Shown here one piece after another: positions 36,626 through 41,100 of a DNA stretch of 64,000 bases. Made by a program: the position numbers and the translations under genes. Source of the DNA: Glandiceps talaboti (Eukaryota; Hemichordata; Enteropneusta; Spengelidae); contig NC_135570.1 of NCBI RefSeq assembly GCF_964340395.1, forward strand, positions 17,610,822-17,674,821. Reading direction: 5' to 3'. Within the stretch, counting starts at the first letter, position 1, and the number at the start of each line of letters is the position of its first letter. The notes under the pieces were generated by a model. The model saw nothing but the letters and a program-made list of their open reading frames with translations, searched no databases and was not told the origin of the DNA.

Positions 36626-38200
36626 TCAATACCTGGGCAGACACAGACAAACAGATAAAGACATATAGAGAGTCAAGCTGATAAACAGAGACATTGTTAG
36701 TGACAGAGAAAAAAAGTGTTCTATTAAAAGCAAAAAAATATTATTTTTACAATCATGAATGTACCAGAGATTGCACTTTCAATGCTAAAACTTGTAAACA
36801 TAATGGGATTATTCAGCAATGATTGGTAATTTTCATTCAATTCCACTGATAGAAATTTCTCATTCCAAACCAATCATATTCTGTTAAGTTTAATTAACTT
36901 TATTCACACTTCACCAATTTCCCTTCTCAGGTCCATTTGTAATTTTCTCTCAGCACATTCAAAACTACACCCTCCTTGACAAAATGTATTAAACATTATT
37001 AAACCAAATTATGAGGTATGGTACCCAGGTGTTCATTCAATATGAAAATACTCTCTGATTTTTCTATGGTGACATGATATTCCTTTTTTATTACATTACA
37101 GACAGAATTGGATTTTTGAAATACCAGATATAGAAGTTTTCTAAAACATAAAATTAGTCATTAGGTTATGACATCTGACTATACATACAATGTCTACAAA
37201 TATTACCAGTCTCTTTTAAAGGACTATGTTTCAATCCTGGATCATTGTATTAGTGCTATCTTACCAACTTCTTTTAACTGGTTTTCACACCTACAATTTA
37301 ATCCTAATTGGAAGTAGGTCTTTTAAAGTTGCAACTGGAATGGGGTTTTTTTTTTTGAAAATGTTTTGTAAGGTAAAATAATTTGCGCACAAGATCGAAC
37401 ATCTGGAACAGAATATTGTATTGGCTGTGGGTGAACATAATAAATTAAATTGATTTTTGGGTCCACACCCACAAATCAGCACCCTCAATGGCAATCATAA
37501 TGTCAACCTGTTTCTGTACTGCTTATGGACAAAATCGACCACTGATTAACATATATTAGGTTAAATTATTGGCAATGAGTAAAAATATAAATTGTGGTCA
37601 TTTGATCTAACAAACGTAAACCAAAGAGGTTCAAATATTCCCAAAAGATTACTCAAAATGTAATTTTCTTGTAGTTTTACTTTGCTGTTATTGGAAAGTA
37701 ACATACAGTTGTATTTCCTCTATCACTGAGTTGTAGAAAATATATCACTGAGAGACTAAAGGTACAGTATATTATTATACGATAACATATAGTTGTGGCA
37801 AGGTTTGGACAATATATTATTTTGGGAAAGTGCTTGCTTAGCTACTAGTAAATTTACATATTATCAAATTGTGAGGTTTGCACAAGGTTTCAATTAGCTT
37901 TAGCTTTTTATGCTTTATCAAGCTAGTTTCAACCTTCCACTGAAACTGAGCCCCACTTAATGGCACTTTGTTGCTATTTGTGATTTTTAGCAAACATTTC
38001 CACTTTGATTCTTACCTGCCTGTTTTGCTGCCCTGGTTTTACTTCTGACATAGGAAGCACTAGCTGGGTCATCACCAACTAAGATAACACTTAAATGTGG
38101 TGGACGGTTACCAAGACTAACCCATTCTGTTACCTCGGCTCTTACTTCAGATCGGATTTGATTTGCAATAGTTTTACCATCTATAATCTTGGAAACACTC
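4776..38200 (-). CDS. MTHFD2: MTHFD2-like bifunctional methylenetetrahydrofolate dehydrogenase/cyclohydrolase (five exons, 5' end missing)
   Basis: The gene is join(38200-38016, 36537-36262, 18303-18208, 12382-12155, 4900-4776) on the minus strand. The exons give about 302 residues colinear with animal MTHFD2. The enzyme oxidises 5,10-methylene-THF to methenyl-THF with NAD+ and hydrolyses it to 10-formyl-THF in mitochondria. Visible landmarks, in order, are the YxxxK catalytic pair (SYVRSK), LVQLP, KDVDGFH, the dinucleotide-site [18 protein letters not shown], and the closing VPGGVGPMT. The D and R around TVTICHRYT match the phosphate/Mg-binding positions known for NAD-dependent MTHFD2; cytosolic MTHFD1 has no arginine there. 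This favours the mitochondrial type, but MTHFD2 versus MTHFD2L is not decided. Introns are about 1.5, 18.0, 5.8 and 7.3 kb, all phase 1 with GT-AG ends. The 5' exon carrying Met and the targeting peptide was not found. Confidence 0.93.
4921..5016 (-). repeat. dispersed repeat fragment upstream of the MTHFD2 terminal exon
   Basis: On the minus strand this reads CAATGAAACTTGCTACATCT followed by ATAGATCATACAAAG, closely matching 44259-44305 on the plus strand and more distantly 46888-46945. It is part of a dispersed family with AATTTGCATAATTAATG-type segments elsewhere in the window. It supplies the U-rich stretch before the terminal exon acceptor. Confidence 0.65.
5010..5690 (+). repeat. dispersed repeat, copy A, with a conserved short reading frame
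   Basis: This segment is the reverse complement, at perhaps 70-75% identity by eye, of about 46040-46810. Shared blocks include TGTCACAAGAAAACAT, TATGGTAATCACTCTCT, GCTTTGATACAAA-type sequence and TGAACGATGCC. A plus-strand frame, 5242-5364, reads [19 protein letters not shown] and ends FIYS-stop. The other copy keeps the same frame and stop with mostly conservative replacements. No known protein family was recognised. Confidence 0.6.
5821..6420 (+). repeat. dispersed repeat with about 112-bp internal tandem units
   Basis: GGCTGTTGCTATGGGTGTGG-type motifs recur near 5997, 6110, 6222 and 6336. Each is followed by TTGTTGCTAGG-like, TTTGCATATATTTTTTGAATG-like and TTATTCATTTGTCTAT-like blocks. 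The same family, on the same strand, recurs at about 47470-47960, and its 3' part at 10968-11150. No coding potential is seen. Confidence 0.75.
6850..7272 (-). mobile_element. Rex1/CR1-like LINE, 3' end of the reverse-transcriptase ORF (frameshifted relic)
   Basis: Read on the minus strand from 7272, the first frame gives [19 protein letters not shown], then [19 protein letters not shown]. This is the region after the polymerase core in CR1/L2/Rex1-type LINEs. A one-base shift near 7070 leads to [20 protein letters not shown], then [16 protein letters not shown], the typical C-terminal block of that group (SILxDxSHxxxxxFxLLPSGRR in relatives). There is no downstream domain. The higher-coordinate edge runs straight into a minisatellite. 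A reverse-transcriptase motif of the same style and orientation lies at 10867-10959, so the two may be remnants of one element. Confidence 0.8.
7272..8160 (+). repeat. complex satellite built on an ATTTAATAC 9-mer, forward block
   Basis: The unit is roughly 75-110 bp. It comprises GGGTAGCTTGCATTTAATAC, a variable run of CATTTAATA/CATTTAATG 9-mers, TTCTAGAGTTGCACGAAATA, and CATTC-TATTTCTCGGCGATGGTCC. Length variation comes from gain or loss of 9-mers. About nine units are present. Confidence 0.93.
8161..8685 (-). repeat. same satellite in reverse orientation, diverged core
   Basis: From about 8161 the motifs appear as reverse complements (GTATTTCGTGCAACTCTAGA and ATGTATTAAATGCAAGG). The linker core differs: GTCCCGTACCGCCTCCCGAT replaces the reverse complement of the CGGCGATGGTCCGGG core. 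The switch point at 8140-8175 is itself palindromic (AATGCATTTAAATGTATT). Confidence 0.9.
8686..8830 (+). repeat. satellite, forward orientation again
   Basis: TCGGCGACGGTCCGGGTAGC is followed by TTGCATTTAATACATT and TGCACGAAATACATTC in forward orientation. It fades out at about 8830, after which a unique AT-rich stretch leads to the LINE fragment. Confidence 0.88.
9080..9840 (+). mobile_element. non-LTR retrotransposon, C-terminal part of the RT ORF (one in-frame stop)
   Basis: The frame starts at about 9085 with [17 protein letters not shown] and runs to a stop at 9840, about 250 residues. The only break is a TGA at 9385-9387. [11 protein letters not shown] and the [16 protein letters not shown] block are typical of the segment after the polymerase domain in many aquatic LINEs. 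The C-terminus holds a CX2CX8HX4C zinc-binding motif: CDFC at 9607-9618, then the H of IHF and the C of FHC. The catalytic domain is absent (5' truncation). Both flanks carry the ATTTAATAC satellite, so the fragment sits inside it. It differs from the element at 33.4 kb, though both share the zinc motif. Confidence 0.85.
9885..10123 (+). repeat. ATTTAATAC satellite resumes after the LINE fragment
   Basis: GAATTCTAGAGTTGCACGAA, TGGCGATGGTCCGGGTAGG and ATTTAATGC 9-mers are as in the block at 7272-8160. The last 60 bp (GGATAGCTTGCATTTAATAC through AATGTATTAAATGC) closely repeat 8120-8176, including the palindromic switch sequence. Confidence 0.92.
10124..10867. repeat. 70-bp tandem repeat, about 10.6 nearly identical copies
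   Basis: CACATGACACTTTAATAAAT recurs every 70 bp. Each unit also carries AACATAACATATAACAATAG and GGGTGTGGCTATGTGTAAGT. Only one substitution was noticed (GCTAACTGGG near 10306). Near-identity implies recent amplification or conversion, or an assembly product. Confidence 0.97.
10867..10959 (-). mobile_element. LINE reverse-transcriptase relic (motif A region)
   Basis: The minus strand reads [20 protein letters not shown], then [18 protein letters not shown] is the hallmark of polymerase motif A (the catalytic Asp in [10 protein letters not shown]) in Rex1/CR1/L2-type LINEs. About 31 codons survive before the 70-bp array begins. The fragment shares orientation and style with the C-terminal relic at 6850-7272. 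Confidence 0.72.
10968..11722 (+). repeat. dispersed repeat ending in CA and GACA microsatellites
   Basis: It begins GGTTGTTGCTATGGGCATAG and continues with AAAATCTGCAGAATAAC and CATCTCACCAAGTTTCAGTC, as in the family at 47860-47990. Further paragraphs follow the pattern 'TTTGCATATCACTGATG... CACCAAxTxTCATGGCAATCGGTC'. A CA run (11551-11628), a GACA run (11641-11670) and TTTGCCATGCCTATAGCACT close it. Simple-sequence tails suggest a non-autonomous element. Its minus-strand open frames are poly-Cys/Val artefacts of the CA tract. Confidence 0.7.
11726..11799 (-). pseudogene. degenerate copy of the MTHFD2 terminal exon
   Basis: About 74 bp here match 4849-4912, which spans the first half of the true terminal exon plus its splice acceptor. 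The TTTTACCAG acceptor and the following GTGTTCATGACAAGG are unchanged. The copy then reads [20 protein letters not shown], with the ITPVP proline replaced by histidine, and similarity stops after MTV. The frame stays open through the neighbouring GACA and CA microsatellites without a normal C-terminus. The transcript strand upstream of the acceptor is G-rich rather than U-rich, which argues against efficient splicing. It abuts the end of a dispersed repeat. It is most likely a decaying exon duplicate; use as an alternative last exon is possible but unlikely. Confidence 0.82.
11800..12125. repeat. CT-rich and CA simple sequence in the last intron
   Basis: Pyrimidine-rich paragraphs (ACCCCTCCCCCCTTTG, CTCCCCCCTCCCCCATG, a C run at about 12109-12118) alternate with a second CA tract (11855-11890). 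The repeated pattern 'TCTGxxCTCCCTCT...AAGTTGTGAAGTCATCA' suggests a degenerate dispersed family related to the G-rich segments near 12.55 and 16.2 kb. Confidence 0.6.
12155..12382 (-). CDS. MTHFD2: MTHFD2 exon: C-terminal half of the dinucleotide domain
   Basis: This 228-nt exon is bounded by a GGTTCAG acceptor (12383-12384) and a CAAAG/GTAATA donor. It encodes 75 full codons: [18 protein letters not shown], then [28 protein letters not shown] and LVGDVDFK. The D of GADS and the R of HRYT correspond to MTHFD2 positions for Mg and phosphate. VIDVGIN and VGDVDF are family signatures. The exon lies between a pyrimidine-rich simple-sequence stretch (C run at about 12109-12118) and an ordinary AT-rich intron. 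The degenerate copy of the following exon starts only about 370 bp downstream in the transcript direction. Confidence 0.95.
12541..12700. repeat. poly-G tract and AAAATGTGAC-type degenerate repeat
   Basis: GGGGGAGGC is followed by an unbroken G run of about 19 bases at 12551-12569. Three degenerate copies of AAAATGTGACxCTCCCC follow, each around 30-40 bp long. It lies within the MTHFD2 intron 12383-18207 and resembles the reverse complement of the segment at 16.2 kb. Confidence 0.65.
12701..13388. other. intron sequence with no supported gene
   Basis: This is AT-rich intron DNA. A 161-codon plus-strand open frame (12891-13376) is present. Its composition (Ser/Leu/Thr rich, no motif or domain, no splice context) and position inside the MTHFD2 intron on the antisense strand suggest a chance frame. 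Confidence 0.5.
13446..13575. repeat. 24-bp tandem repeat in the left arm
   Basis: GATAATAACTTGTTGTGCAC followed by TCCA repeats about five times and grades into diverged GAGATAATAAGTCGTGCGCA units to about 13745. Since 24 is a multiple of 3, short frames in three registers are produced; none is a gene. Confidence 0.93.
14623..14795. repeat. degenerate CATGACATATTATCTCG array in the right arm
   Basis: About eight units of roughly 17-24 bp (TGACATATTATCTCGTGCGC type). They are in inverted orientation relative to 13576-13745, making the two arms able to pair. Confidence 0.8.
14796..15177. repeat. 47/48-bp tandem repeat, eight copies
   Basis: GAGAGCATATGACATATCTT is followed by GAGTGCACCAGATATTTT and AATTTGTTT. 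Unit starts near 14797, 14845, 14892, 14940, 14987, 15035, 15082 and 15129 alternate 47 and 48 bp through one extra T or G. It adjoins the right inverted end of the element, and the last unit runs into the terminal repeat. Confidence 0.95.
15209..16185. other. intron sequence, nothing recognised
   Basis: AT-rich DNA within the MTHFD2 intron between exons 18208-18303 and 12155-12382. No open frame, repeat array or RNA gene was identified by eye. Confidence 0.5.
16196..16312 (+). repeat. G-rich ~33-bp repeat with G-quadruplex potential
   Basis: A G run at about 16205-16218 is followed by three units of the form TAGGGGGGGTCAxxCTGTTTT with AAATTGG spacers. Five runs of four or more G lie within about 100 bases. 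On the transcript strand of MTHFD2 this is C-rich, so any quadruplex would form on the non-template-like DNA strand rather than in the pre-mRNA. Confidence 0.75.
16330..17480. other. intron sequence with weak dispersed-repeat matches
   Basis: No gene is seen. Two short segments resemble each other: CCAGGGGGAAAACCCCAAGG near 16925 and CTAGAGGGAGACCCCTCAGA near 17347, both followed by a CCCCC run and a TGATG/TGAGG context. This points to an old dispersed repeat. A 28-bp direct duplication containing GTGTACATTAATACTTTAGT lies at 17409-17462. Confidence 0.5.
17555..17619. repeat. (ATACA)n pentanucleotide microsatellite
   Basis: AATACAATACAATACAATAC runs for about 65 bp with one early interruption (AATGC). 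Looser ATACA-rich sequence precedes it from about 17485. Confidence 0.95.
17999..18122. repeat. 65-bp direct duplication
   Basis: TGACATCATGCTAGGTTTAC to AGAGTGTAATTAA is repeated as TGACATCACGCTAGGTTTAC to AGAGTGTAATTCA immediately after, with very few differences. It lies about 85 bp below the exon at 18208-18303. Confidence 0.93.
18208..18303 (-). CDS. MTHFD2: MTHFD2 exon: NAD-binding loop
   Basis: This 96-nt exon lies between an ACTGTAG acceptor (18304-18305) and a GTAAATAG donor (below 18208). It encodes 31 full codons including [16 protein letters not shown] and [20 protein letters not shown] is the dinucleotide/phosphate-binding loop of the family, and its arginine is one of the residues that bind the phosphate used by NAD-dependent MTHFD2. 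Split glycine codons at both ends join KRTG-IDTVG and TDGSHG-LGADS in frame. The exon sits in otherwise AT-rich intron sequence, with a 65-bp direct duplication just below it and a 72-bp one just above. Confidence 0.94.
18334..18466. repeat. ~72-bp direct duplication beside an MTHFD2 exon
   Basis: GGTGAGCCAACTTGGAGACA occurs twice, each followed by GGACTTGAGAAAATGTAAAA and GTGGGTTTGTTGCA. It starts about 30 bp outside the splice acceptor of the exon at 18208-18303. Confidence 0.92.
18467..19121. other. intron sequence before the 58-bp satellite
   Basis: Unique-looking AT-rich DNA. Short open frames on both strands (up to 123 codons) show no motif and are antisense to each other, so none is supported as a gene. 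Confidence 0.5.
19122..28002. repeat. 58-bp satellite, about 150 copies (8.9 kb) inside an MTHFD2 intron
   Basis: The consensus comprises CTGATAGTACTTTTTCCAAT, CTACACTACGGTATATGTTA and CTCCTATTTTACCTGTAT. Common variants are ACAGTATATG, ACGGTATAAG, AAGGTTTATG, CTGTGTCTG and a 35-bp unit with an internal 23-bp deletion (CAATCTACTTTACCTG). Higher-order duplication is clear. The markers ACCAGTATCTG (19937 and 21504) and TTTCCCGATC (21221 and 22788) are both 1,567 bp apart, and a block at about 23890-24126 recurs unchanged at 25886-26122 (1,996 bp apart). Open frames of 78-109 codons with [10 protein letters not shown] are repeat by-products; 58 is not a multiple of 3. Confidence 0.98.
28005..28442. 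repeat. 25-bp minisatellite, about 17 copies
   Basis: Units are of the form GTCTGACACTGAGCATCTAA plus TTTGT, with variants TCCGACACTG, GAGCAACTTATTT and GAACATGTAATTT. It directly follows the 58-bp satellite with only about 15 bp between. Minus-strand frames with CSVSD/LSVGH repeats are artefacts. Confidence 0.93.
28649..29143 (+). other. CpG-rich segment with two abutting open frames, unidentified
   Basis: Two plus-strand frames abut: 28649-28840 (63 codons) and 28841-29143 (100 codons). The second contains [20 protein letters not shown] and [20 protein letters not shown], and its composition (CpG-rich, balanced codons near 28,930-29,030) differs from the surrounding AT-rich intron. No family was recognised, no zinc or catalytic motif is visible, and it is antisense to MTHFD2. 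It could be a transposon fragment, an unrelated exon or chance. Confidence 0.25.
29150..31960. other. intron sequence, no gene recognised
   Basis: About 2.8 kb of AT-rich DNA in the 18-kb MTHFD2 intron. Short open frames (up to about 70 codons) on both strands have no recognisable motifs. No array, hairpin or RNA gene was identified by eye. Confidence 0.5.
31962..32590. repeat. (TATAG)n pentanucleotide microsatellite, about 620 bp
   Basis: AGTATAGTATAGTATAGTAT with interspersed ACAGT and AGGAT variants fills 620 bp. Minus-strand frames of 204 and 79 codons made of YYTIL repeats are by-products of a 5-bp period (15 nt = 5 codons). Confidence 0.97.
32600..33436. other. intron sequence, no gene recognised
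   Basis: AT-rich DNA between the pentanucleotide array and the LINE. The last 40 bp (33400-33437) are palindromic AT sequence (GATAATATCATATTACATCA) and may mark the insertion point of the LINE. Confidence 0.45.
33438..34913 (+). mobile_element. 5'-truncated, frameshifted LINE with (TTATC)n tail
   Basis: The element starts inside the reverse-transcriptase domain with [20 protein letters not shown], followed by catalytic YADD at 33581-33592, then [15 protein letters not shown]. The first frame stops at 33901. The YAGEIWGV segment at about 33956-33990 lies in another frame, and 33958-34755 continues as the C-terminal region, so at least two shifts have occurred. The C-terminus has CX2CX7HX4C (CKHC near 34543) as in I/Jockey-superfamily-like elements. 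AATAAA (34876) precedes a TTATC repeat tail at 34884-34913, a typical LINE 3' end. It lies antisense in the large MTHFD2 intron. The endonuclease domain is missing and the copy is dead. Confidence 0.88.
34960..35100. repeat. 27-bp tandem repeat, five copies
   Basis: CATGTTTACGCCTAGTCAAA plus TTTGTTA is repeated five times with no visible differences, shortly after the LINE tail. The minus-strand frame with RRKHVTNLT repeats is an artefact of 27 being a multiple of 3. Confidence 0.95.
35101..35800. other. intron sequence with a C-run; no gene
   Basis: No supported gene. A C run at about 35754-35766 in a context like AACCCCCAAAACCGCCCC resembles the other C/G-rich dispersed segments in the window. 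Confidence 0.45.
35820..36065. repeat. GTTAC/GTAAC-rich segment with small hairpins
   Basis: Many copies of GTAACTC and GAGTTAC occur in both orientations. One is a perfect 8-bp stem with 3-nt loop at 35886-35904 (GAGTTACG/CGTAACTC). Spacing is irregular. It may be a degenerate foldback element. Composition is more CpG-rich than its flanks. Confidence 0.5.
36262..36537 (-). CDS. MTHFD2: MTHFD2 exon: folate-binding and central region
   Basis: This 276-nt exon starts after a TGTAG acceptor (36538-36539) and ends at CGTACAG before a GTTGG donor. It encodes 91 full codons, from ISAETIQRP through [29 protein letters not shown] and [20 protein letters not shown] and KDVDGFH are folate-site signatures of the FolD/MTHFD family, and the D of KDVDGFH is the conserved acidic residue. 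Flanking split codons are glycine on both sides, joining KQAG to ISAET and KRTG to IDTVG as in animal homologues. No stop or frameshift is present. The exon is separated from its downstream partner by an 18-kb intron filled with satellite DNA. Confidence 0.95.
36581..36623. repeat. (GA)n microsatellite
   Basis: An uninterrupted GA dinucleotide run of about 42 bp starts 44 bp outside the acceptor of the exon at 36262-36537. On the transcript strand it reads (TC)n, which could serve as an extended polypyrimidine tract. Confidence 0.95.
36630..38010. other. short MTHFD2 intron, no gene
   Basis: The 1.48-kb intron between exons 38016-38200 and 36262-36537 is AT-rich and the least repetitive intron in the window. 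No embedded gene was seen. Confidence 0.55.
38016..38200 (-). CDS. MTHFD2: MTHFD2 exon: N-terminal catalytic part (first exon visible here)
   Basis: This 185-nt exon runs from an acceptor ending TTTATAG at 38201-38202 to a GTAAG donor just below 38016. It encodes residues beginning SVSKIIDGK, through [13 protein letters not shown], to [14 protein letters not shown]. The tyrosine and lysine of SYVRSK match the YxxxK pair used for catalysis in this family. The first base completes a codon (AGG, Arg if the preceding exon ends AG), so the upstream intron is phase 2. Mature MTHFD2 starts only a few residues before this block, so what is missing is mainly the mitochondrial presequence. No Met in frame within the exon can serve as a start. 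Confidence 0.93.
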
Positions 38201-38364
38201 CTATAAATATAAACAAAATATAATTCTATCAACTTTGTCAAATAAAACCATATCAATGATGATGACGATGGGTCATATAAATAGTATTGACACAGAGAAT
38301 AACATTTTTTACACCAAATATAAAATCAATATCATCTTGTATTAAATTATTTAATCATTTGCAT

Positions 38365-38540
38365 ATTTCTAGAAATATCACTACAACATTTAAGACTTTT
38401 CATACATTTCTAGAAATATTCCCATCTTATTCCAAAATTTCCAAACATTTCTAGAAAAATTACCATCTCATTTCAAACTTTCCATACATTTCTAGAAATA
38501 TCCCCATCTCATTTCAAACTTTCCATACATTTTCTAAAAT
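38365..38540. repeat. ~41-bp tandem repeat, about four copies
   Basis: ACATTTCTAGAAATATCCCC is followed by ATCTCATTTCAAACTTTCCAT, with substitutions between units and a partial last unit. It begins about 165 bp upstream of the exon at 38016-38200. Confidence 0.85.
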
Positions 38541-38984
38541 TATACAAATTAAATTAGACAGTCACCAATTTCCTAGCCGTTTTTGTAGTCAAGGTTTTTT
38601 GACGAGAATCGTATAATTATAGACTACATTAATCACATATTAAATCAATTGACCACTTCATCTCCACATTATAATGATTGTTTTGATCTTGGAAATAAAT
38701 ATACAAACAACTGAGGGGAAAAGGTTAATTAGTTTGTGAGATATTATCATGTGAGTTTATACAGGCATAAGACTGATAAGGGATATATATAGTTAGAAGG
38801 ATTATAGGTCTGGCATTTTGTTATCTTTACAAGATGACCTTTAGTTGATGGTTGGACTTAGAAATTCTTACTTTTTATATTCTGATTTAAATTGTACAAA
38901 GTTTAGGTGTTAACTTACAAAATGTCACTTTTTATAGTAATAAAAATACTAGATAAAATTTAGCTGATATATACTTTCAGAATC
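38541..38984. other. unique-looking sequence, no gene
   Basis: AT-rich DNA upstream of the first visible MTHFD2 exon. No candidate for the missing targeting-peptide exon was found on the minus strand here. Confidence 0.4.
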
Positions 38985-40735
38985 TGCAGGAGATCTGGAA
39001 AGCACACTGTACAATATTGAGTAGTACTGAAAACTTATATCTGGACAGCACACAGTACAATATTTTACTGATATGAGTACTAAAACTGACATCTGGACAG
39101 CACACAGTACAATATTTTACTGATATGAGTACTAAAACTGACATCTGGACAGCACACAGTACAATATTTTACTGATATGAGTACTAAAACTGACATCTGG
39201 ACAGCACACAGTACAATATTTTACTGATATCATGATACGAGTACTAAAACTGACATCTGGACAGCACATCGTACAATATTTTACTGATATGAGTACTAAA
39301 ACTAACATCTGGACAGCACATCGTACAATATTTTAATGATATGAGTACTAAAACTGACATCTGGACAGCACACAGTACAATATTTTACTGATATCATGAT
39401 ATGAGTACTAAAACTGACATCGGGACAGCACATCGTACAATATTTTACTGATATGAGTACTAAAATTAACATCTGGACAGCACATCGTACAATATTTTAA
39501 TGATATGAGTACTAAAACTGACATCTGGACAGCACACAGTACAATATTTTAATGATATGAGTACTAAAACTGACATCTGGACAGCACACAGTACAATATT
39601 TTACTGATATCATGATATGAGTACTAAAACTAACATCTGGACAGCACACAGTACAATATTTTACTGATATGAGTACTAAAACTAACATCTGGACAGCACA
39701 TCGTACAATATTTTACTGATATGAGTACTAAAACTAACATCTGGACACCACATCGTACAATATTTTAATGATATGAGTACTAAAACTGACATCTGGACAG
39801 CACATCGTACAATATTTTACTGATATGAGTACTAAAACTAACATCTGGACAGCACATCGTACAATATTTTAATGATATGAGTACTAAAACTCACATCTGG
39901 ACAGCACATCGTACAATATTTTACTCATATGAGTACTAAAACTAACATCTGGACAGCACATCGTACAATATTTTACTGATATGAGTACTAAAACTAACAT
40001 CTGGACAGCACACAGTACAATATTTTAATGATATGAGTACTAAAACTGACATCTGGACAGCACATCGTACAATATTTTACTGATATGAGTACTAAAACTG
40101 ACATCTGGACAGCACACAGTACAATATTTTAATGATATGAGTACTAAAACTAACATCTGGACAGCACACAGTACAATATTTTAATGATATGAGTACTAAA
40201 ACTGACATCTGGACAGCACATTGTACAATATTTTAATGATATGAGTACTAAAACTAACATCTGGACAGCACACAGTACAATATTTTAATGATATGAGTAC
40301 TAAAACTAACATCTGGACAGCACACAGTACAATACTTTACTGATATGAGTACTAAAACTGACATCTGGACAGCACACAGTACAATATTTTACTGATATGA
40401 GTACTAAAACTGACATCTGGACAGCACACAGTACAATATTTTACTGATATGAGTAGTACTGAAAACTTATATCTGGACAGCACATAGTACAATATTTTAC
40501 TGATATAAAAACTCACATATGGACAGCACATAGTACAATATTTTACTGATATAAAAACTCACATATGGACAGCACATAGTACAACATTTTACTGATATGA
40601 AAACTCACATATGGACAGCACATAGTACAATATTTTACTGACATGAAAACTCACATATGGACAGCACACAGTACAATATTTTACTGATATGAAAACTCAC
40701 ATATGGACAGCATGACAGTACAATACTCATATGAG
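38985..40735. repeat. 52-bp minisatellite, about 33 copies
   Basis: Core motifs are CATCTGGACAGCACACAGTA, CAATATTTTACTGATATGAG and TACTAAAACTGA. Variants are CACATCGTAC, TTTTAATGAT, AACTAACATC and an 8-bp insertion giving GATATCATGATATGAG. The last five units, from 40490, differ (AAAACTCACATATGGACAGC). Variants occur in runs, pointing to block duplications. Confidence 0.96.
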
Positions 40736-40739
40736 TACT

Positions 40740-41100
40740 GAAATCATTATCTGGATTCCACTAATGTTGTTTGCATTTTCAATATACACATGTACATAGT
40801 ATTCTGCTCAGTAAAAAGTGCAGATAGTTTTTGTAAAGTGATCATATTGAAAGCTATCATCAAGTAGAGTATTGAAAATGCTATGAGATCATCTGGAGAG
40901 TACACACACTGCAATATTTTACTCTATCTATGAAACCTGTCAGACAACAAAGTCATGCAAATACATCTCATTCACATTAATTACAAAATGCTATTAAATT
41001 TATTGTAAGACATAACTTCATAGTCACAGTGTTTCACAAAAGTTTTGCAAATTTTCATCTTCAACTTGCTAATTTAGTGATCTAAGACTGACAATTTGCA
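40740..41100. other. spacer between two satellites
   Basis: Unique AT-rich sequence with no gene or repeat recognised. Confidence 0.45.
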
